From contig CAAFPB010000223.1 in the NCBI GenBank assembly GCA_900764725.1, positions 1-7,409 of the forward strand: a stretch of 7,409 nucleotides of DNA, in the 5' to 3' direction. This document shows, piece after piece, positions 5,929 through 7,409 of this stretch. Under the pieces are notes generated by a model. That model made no database searches. It had not been told where the DNA came from and saw only the letters and a program-made list of their open reading frames with translations. The position numbers and the translations under genes were made by a program. Source of the DNA: an uncultured Catenibacterium sp. (GTDB taxonomy: Bacteria > Bacillota_I > Bacilli_A > Erysipelotrichales > Coprobacillaceae). Each line of letters begins with the position of its first letter. The first letter of the stretch is position 1.

Positions 5929-7107
5929 TCATACATCAAGTGACCAGCCTTGTCCTACATAAGACTCTGGGTCCTCTTGAACACCACCTACAAATTGTGG
6001 ATTACCTTTAGGTCTATTGGTATTCCTTAGTGTATGTTCCAACTCTCTGAGACTGTTCTTGATTTCTTTCTTTACTTTGCCTTTGACAAGCATATCAAGG
6101 TTCTTGAACCCATCAGTAAGAGTAAAGATAACTCCCAGCTTCTTTCTGAACTCAACTGGGTTCTCTGTCTCATACTTCTGGATAGCTGTCAGATACTCAC
6201 CATCCTCAGTCTTATAGACTGGTTTGGCAATGTTATCATAAGCTTTTTGCCTTGTTGCCTTATCCATAGTGATACCCTCAAATATTTCCTTATCTTCAAG
6301 CATCTGCTTCTTGAGGTCTTGAGCTTCTTTCTTAACTCTCCTCTTCTCATTCTCAGCCTCTTCCTGACCTTCTTTAATAAGGCCATCATATTGCTTCTTG
6401 AAGTAGGACTTGTTACTCTCTAGGGCATCCTTAGCATCCTCTATGTCTGAGCCACTATCAAATGATTTCTTCACTTCTCTAGTTGCTCTCTCCTTTGAGA
6501 AGCCTCTGTTGATAAGGTCTTGGTATATCAGCTGCTTTCTAAGATTCTCACCTTTATCTGACTCATCCTTGATGGCATCCTCAGTAATCTTCTCAAGATT
6601 ACCTAAGACAGCTTCATACTGTCTTATCTCATCAGGTTCTAGTTCAGCATTAAGTGCAGCACTAATCCTCTTTTGTGTCTCATCAAGTCTGGCATTAACC
6701 TGCTTGTCTATGGCTTCTGCCAAATCCTCTGGAGACTTAATACCTTTAACAAACTCTTCATCAAGGTCAGGGAGGACACCATCTTCTACTAAGGCACTGG
6801 CAATGGAATAGTAGAAGTTAGAACTGGGAGAAGAACCATTATCCTTATTAGAGTCAGGTGTTCCTCCTTCCTTGTCTTTCTTATCTTCTTTATCCTCACT
6901 ACCTACGCTCTCTGGTCCAAATAAATCATCAGGATTTACTTCATCCTCAGTAGTTGGTTTATCTCTGTCTTTTCCAGCCTCCTCTTCACCTGGCTTATCT
7001 TCTCCAGCAGCAGGAGGTGTCTCTTGTGTTTCATCACTACCTTCAAAGAGGTCAAGTGTATCAATCTCTTCTCCAGATAGTATAAAGCTATCATTCAAAC
7101 TTTCCAT
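5929..7107 (-). CDS. Probable capsid scaffolding protein, 392 aa, acidic and coiled-coil
   Basis: I place the start at ATG 7107 (MESLNDSFILSGEE), because AGGAG lies 7 bases upstream and the longer frame would need a TTG at 7140 that sits inside the promoter's -7 box. The gene ends with TGA at 5929-5931. Residues 1-98 are very acidic and disordered, rich in Glu, Asp, Pro, Gly and Ser, and carry two DLF motifs (19-21 and 61-63). Residues 100-275 are largely helical with long charged runs (for example EAENEKRRVKKEAQDLKKQ, 250-268), as in a coiled coil. The C-terminal part (about 276-392) ends in a Gly/Pro-rich tail with VGQGWSLDV. Such composition, directly upstream of the capsid gene, is typical of phage scaffolds, which bind capsid protein through a terminus and leave or are degraded during packaging. 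No protease motif is visible. The call rests on position and composition, since scaffolds diverge quickly. Confidence 0.78.
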   Translation of the reverse strand: MESLNDSFILSGEEIDTLDLFEGSDETQETPPAAGEDKPGEEEAGKDRDKPTTEDEVNPDDLFGPESVGSEDKEDKKDKEGGTPDSNKDNGSSPSSNFYYSIASALVEDGVLPDLDEEFVKGIKSPEDLAEAIDKQVNARLDETQKRISAALNAELEPDEIRQYEAVLGNLEKITEDAIKDESDKGENLRKQLIYQDLINRGFSKERATREVKKSFDSGSDIEDAKDALESNKSYFKKQYDGLIKEGQEEAENEKRRVKKEAQDLKKQMLEDKEIFEGITMDKATRQKAYDNIAKPVYKTEDGEYLTAIQKYETENPVEFRKKLGVIFTLTDGFKNLDMLVKGKVKKEIKNSLRELEHTLRNTNRPKGNPQFVGGVQEDPESYVGQGWSLDV

Positions 7108-7114
7108 ATTTCTT

Positions 7115-7119
7115 CTCCT
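7115..7119 (-). promoter_or_regulatory. Ribosome binding site that sets the scaffold gene start
   Basis: AGGAG reads on the minus strand with 7 bases to the ATG at 7107. It decides the start of the scaffold gene in favour of 7107 over the TTG at 7140, which has no ribosome site and would add 11 basic, unconvincing residues (HSLITNRRRN). Confidence 0.75.
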
Positions 7120-7137
7120 ATTGGTTATTAAACTATG

Positions 7138-7168
7138 CAAAGTTATTAACTATTCCACAAGTAGGCAA
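7138..7168 (-). promoter_or_regulatory. Bacteroides-type promoter for the scaffold-capsid operon
   Basis: On the minus strand, TTG at 7168-7166 is followed by exactly 20 bases and then TAACTTTG (7145-7138). This fits the known Bacteroidota vegetative promoter (TTG or TTTG near -33, TAnnTTTG near -7, spacing about 19-21) at every fixed position. Transcription would start near 7131-7133, leaving a leader of about 25 bases that holds the AGGAG ribosome site. It lies between the upstream terminator and the scaffold gene, where an operon promoter is expected. Phage-encoded RNA polymerase or sigma-like factors could use a different signal. Confidence 0.62.
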
Positions 7169-7181
7169 GTACCTAATATAG

Positions 7182-7197
7182 ATAGTTGGTAAACTAT
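7182..7197. repeat. Short inverted repeat upstream of the promoter; possible operator
   Basis: ATAGTT (7182-7187), GGTA, AACTAT (7192-7197) form a perfect 6-bp inverted repeat. It ends 14 bases before the TTG element of the putative promoter. It could be a regulator site, but the repeat is short and AT-rich, so chance is a fair explanation. Confidence 0.25.
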
Positions 7198-7222
7198 AAA
7201 TGAAATCCTTATTTACTGATAC

Positions 7223-7257
7223 AAAAAGAGAGGTGTAATATTACTACTACACCCCTC
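7223..7257 (-). terminator. Intrinsic terminator after the upstream gene
   Basis: A stem pairs 7228-7237 with 7248-7257: six pairs next to the loop, one A-C mismatch, then three outer pairs, with a 10-base loop. On the minus strand it is followed by five T and then G (plus-strand A-run 7223-7227). It begins 4 bases past the tandem stop codons of the gene at the right edge. Together with the promoter it marks an operon boundary. Confidence 0.75.
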
Positions 7258-7264
7258 AAGCTTA

Positions 7265-7387
7265 TTATGCTCCCCTAAAGTACTTATATACCTTATTGTC
7301 ACCACTCTTGTAGTCATCATCCTTAAACCAGAAGTTGATTGCAGACTCAACTACTTTAGTGTCAATGTTATCACCAAACCATACTTT
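7265..7387 (-). CDS. Partial CDS, C-terminal 40 codons of an unidentified gene
   Basis: The frame is open from the last genuine base of the contig to TAA at 7267-7265, with a second TAA right behind it (7264-7262). It encodes KVWFGDNIDTKVVES at its start and KVYKYFRGA at its end: a charged, soluble C-terminus. A terminator follows directly, which supports a true gene end. In crAss-like phages the portal or a small head gene often lies upstream of the scaffold, so either is possible, but 40 residues do not allow an assignment. The right limit is set by adapter sequence, not by biology. Confidence 0.7.
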   Translation of the reverse strand, partial: KVWFGDNIDTKVVESAINFWFKDDDYKSGDNKVYKYFRGA

Positions 7388-7409
7388 AGATCGGAAGAGC
7401 ACACGTCTG
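7388..7409 (+). other. Illumina TruSeq adapter sequence (artefact)
   Basis: The last 22 bases begin AGATCGGAAGAGC and continue ACACGTCTG, which is identical to the start of the standard TruSeq read-1 adapter. It is untrimmed adapter at the end of a contig and must not be read as phage DNA. The first A could also be genuine or an A-tail base. Confidence 0.97.

Noticed and set aside
6189..6389. Minus-strand 66-codon frame within the scaffold gene
   Set aside because: It is an out-of-frame reading of the Lys/Glu-rich coiled-coil region, giving a Lys/Arg/Leu-rich peptide without its own ribosome site.
6017..6811. Plus-strand open frames up to 133 codons opposite the scaffold gene
   Set aside because: They are Ser/Leu-rich mirror images of the Glu/Lys/Asp-rich scaffold codons. 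The absence of stops is a by-product of that composition.
7388..7409. Coding continuation or terminal repeat at the right end
   Set aside because: These bases are sequencing adapter.
1..7409. tRNA genes, CRISPR arrays, transposons, diversity-generating repeats
   Set aside because: No cloverleaf-like stretch, regularly spaced repeat, transposase or template-repeat pair could be seen, and nearly all of the window is occupied by the seven minus-strand genes.

Overview
The window looks like part of the virion-structure module of a crAss-like phage (Crassvirales), a podovirus group that infects Bacteroidota of the gut. The strongest anchor is a 503-residue protein (4381-5892) that I recognise as the crAss-like, HK97-fold major capsid protein. 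Upstream of it lies an acidic, coiled-coil protein of the kind expected of a scaffold, and downstream a run of conserved virion-type genes. A Bacteroidota host is also suggested by the AT-rich DNA, by several start codons without a Shine-Dalgarno sequence, and by a promoter that fits the Bacteroides pattern (TTG, 20 bp, TAnnTTTG). I identified families from memory, not by a search.

All genes read on the minus strand, so transcription runs from the right end of the window to the left. In that order: the last 40 codons of an unidentified gene (7265-7387), with tandem TAA stops and an intrinsic terminator (7223-7257); a promoter region (7138-7168) with an inverted repeat just upstream; the probable scaffold (5929-7107); the major capsid protein (4381-5892); a GC-rich hairpin (4346-4374); a 327-residue protein of unknown role (3325-4308); two paralogous proteins of 414 and 232 residues that overlap by ATGA (2076-3320 and 1381-2079) and are candidates for head-tail connector rings; a 333-residue probable virion protein (357-1358); a strong intrinsic terminator (313-341); and the first 96 codons of a further gene that runs off the left edge (1-289).

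The genes would work together as a late head-assembly and head-completion cassette. Scaffold and capsid protein build the prohead. The paralogous pair may form stacked rings between portal and tail. The 333-residue protein may be an abundant auxiliary or decoration protein. The hairpin after the capsid gene and the terminator after the 333-residue gene would set expression steps within the cassette.

The last 22 bases (7388-7409) are not biological: they match the start of the Illumina TruSeq adapter, so the contig end is a sequencing artefact. There are no tRNAs, CRISPR arrays, insertion sequences or plus-strand genes that I can support. Complete and partial genes end with TAA or TGA and none with TAG.
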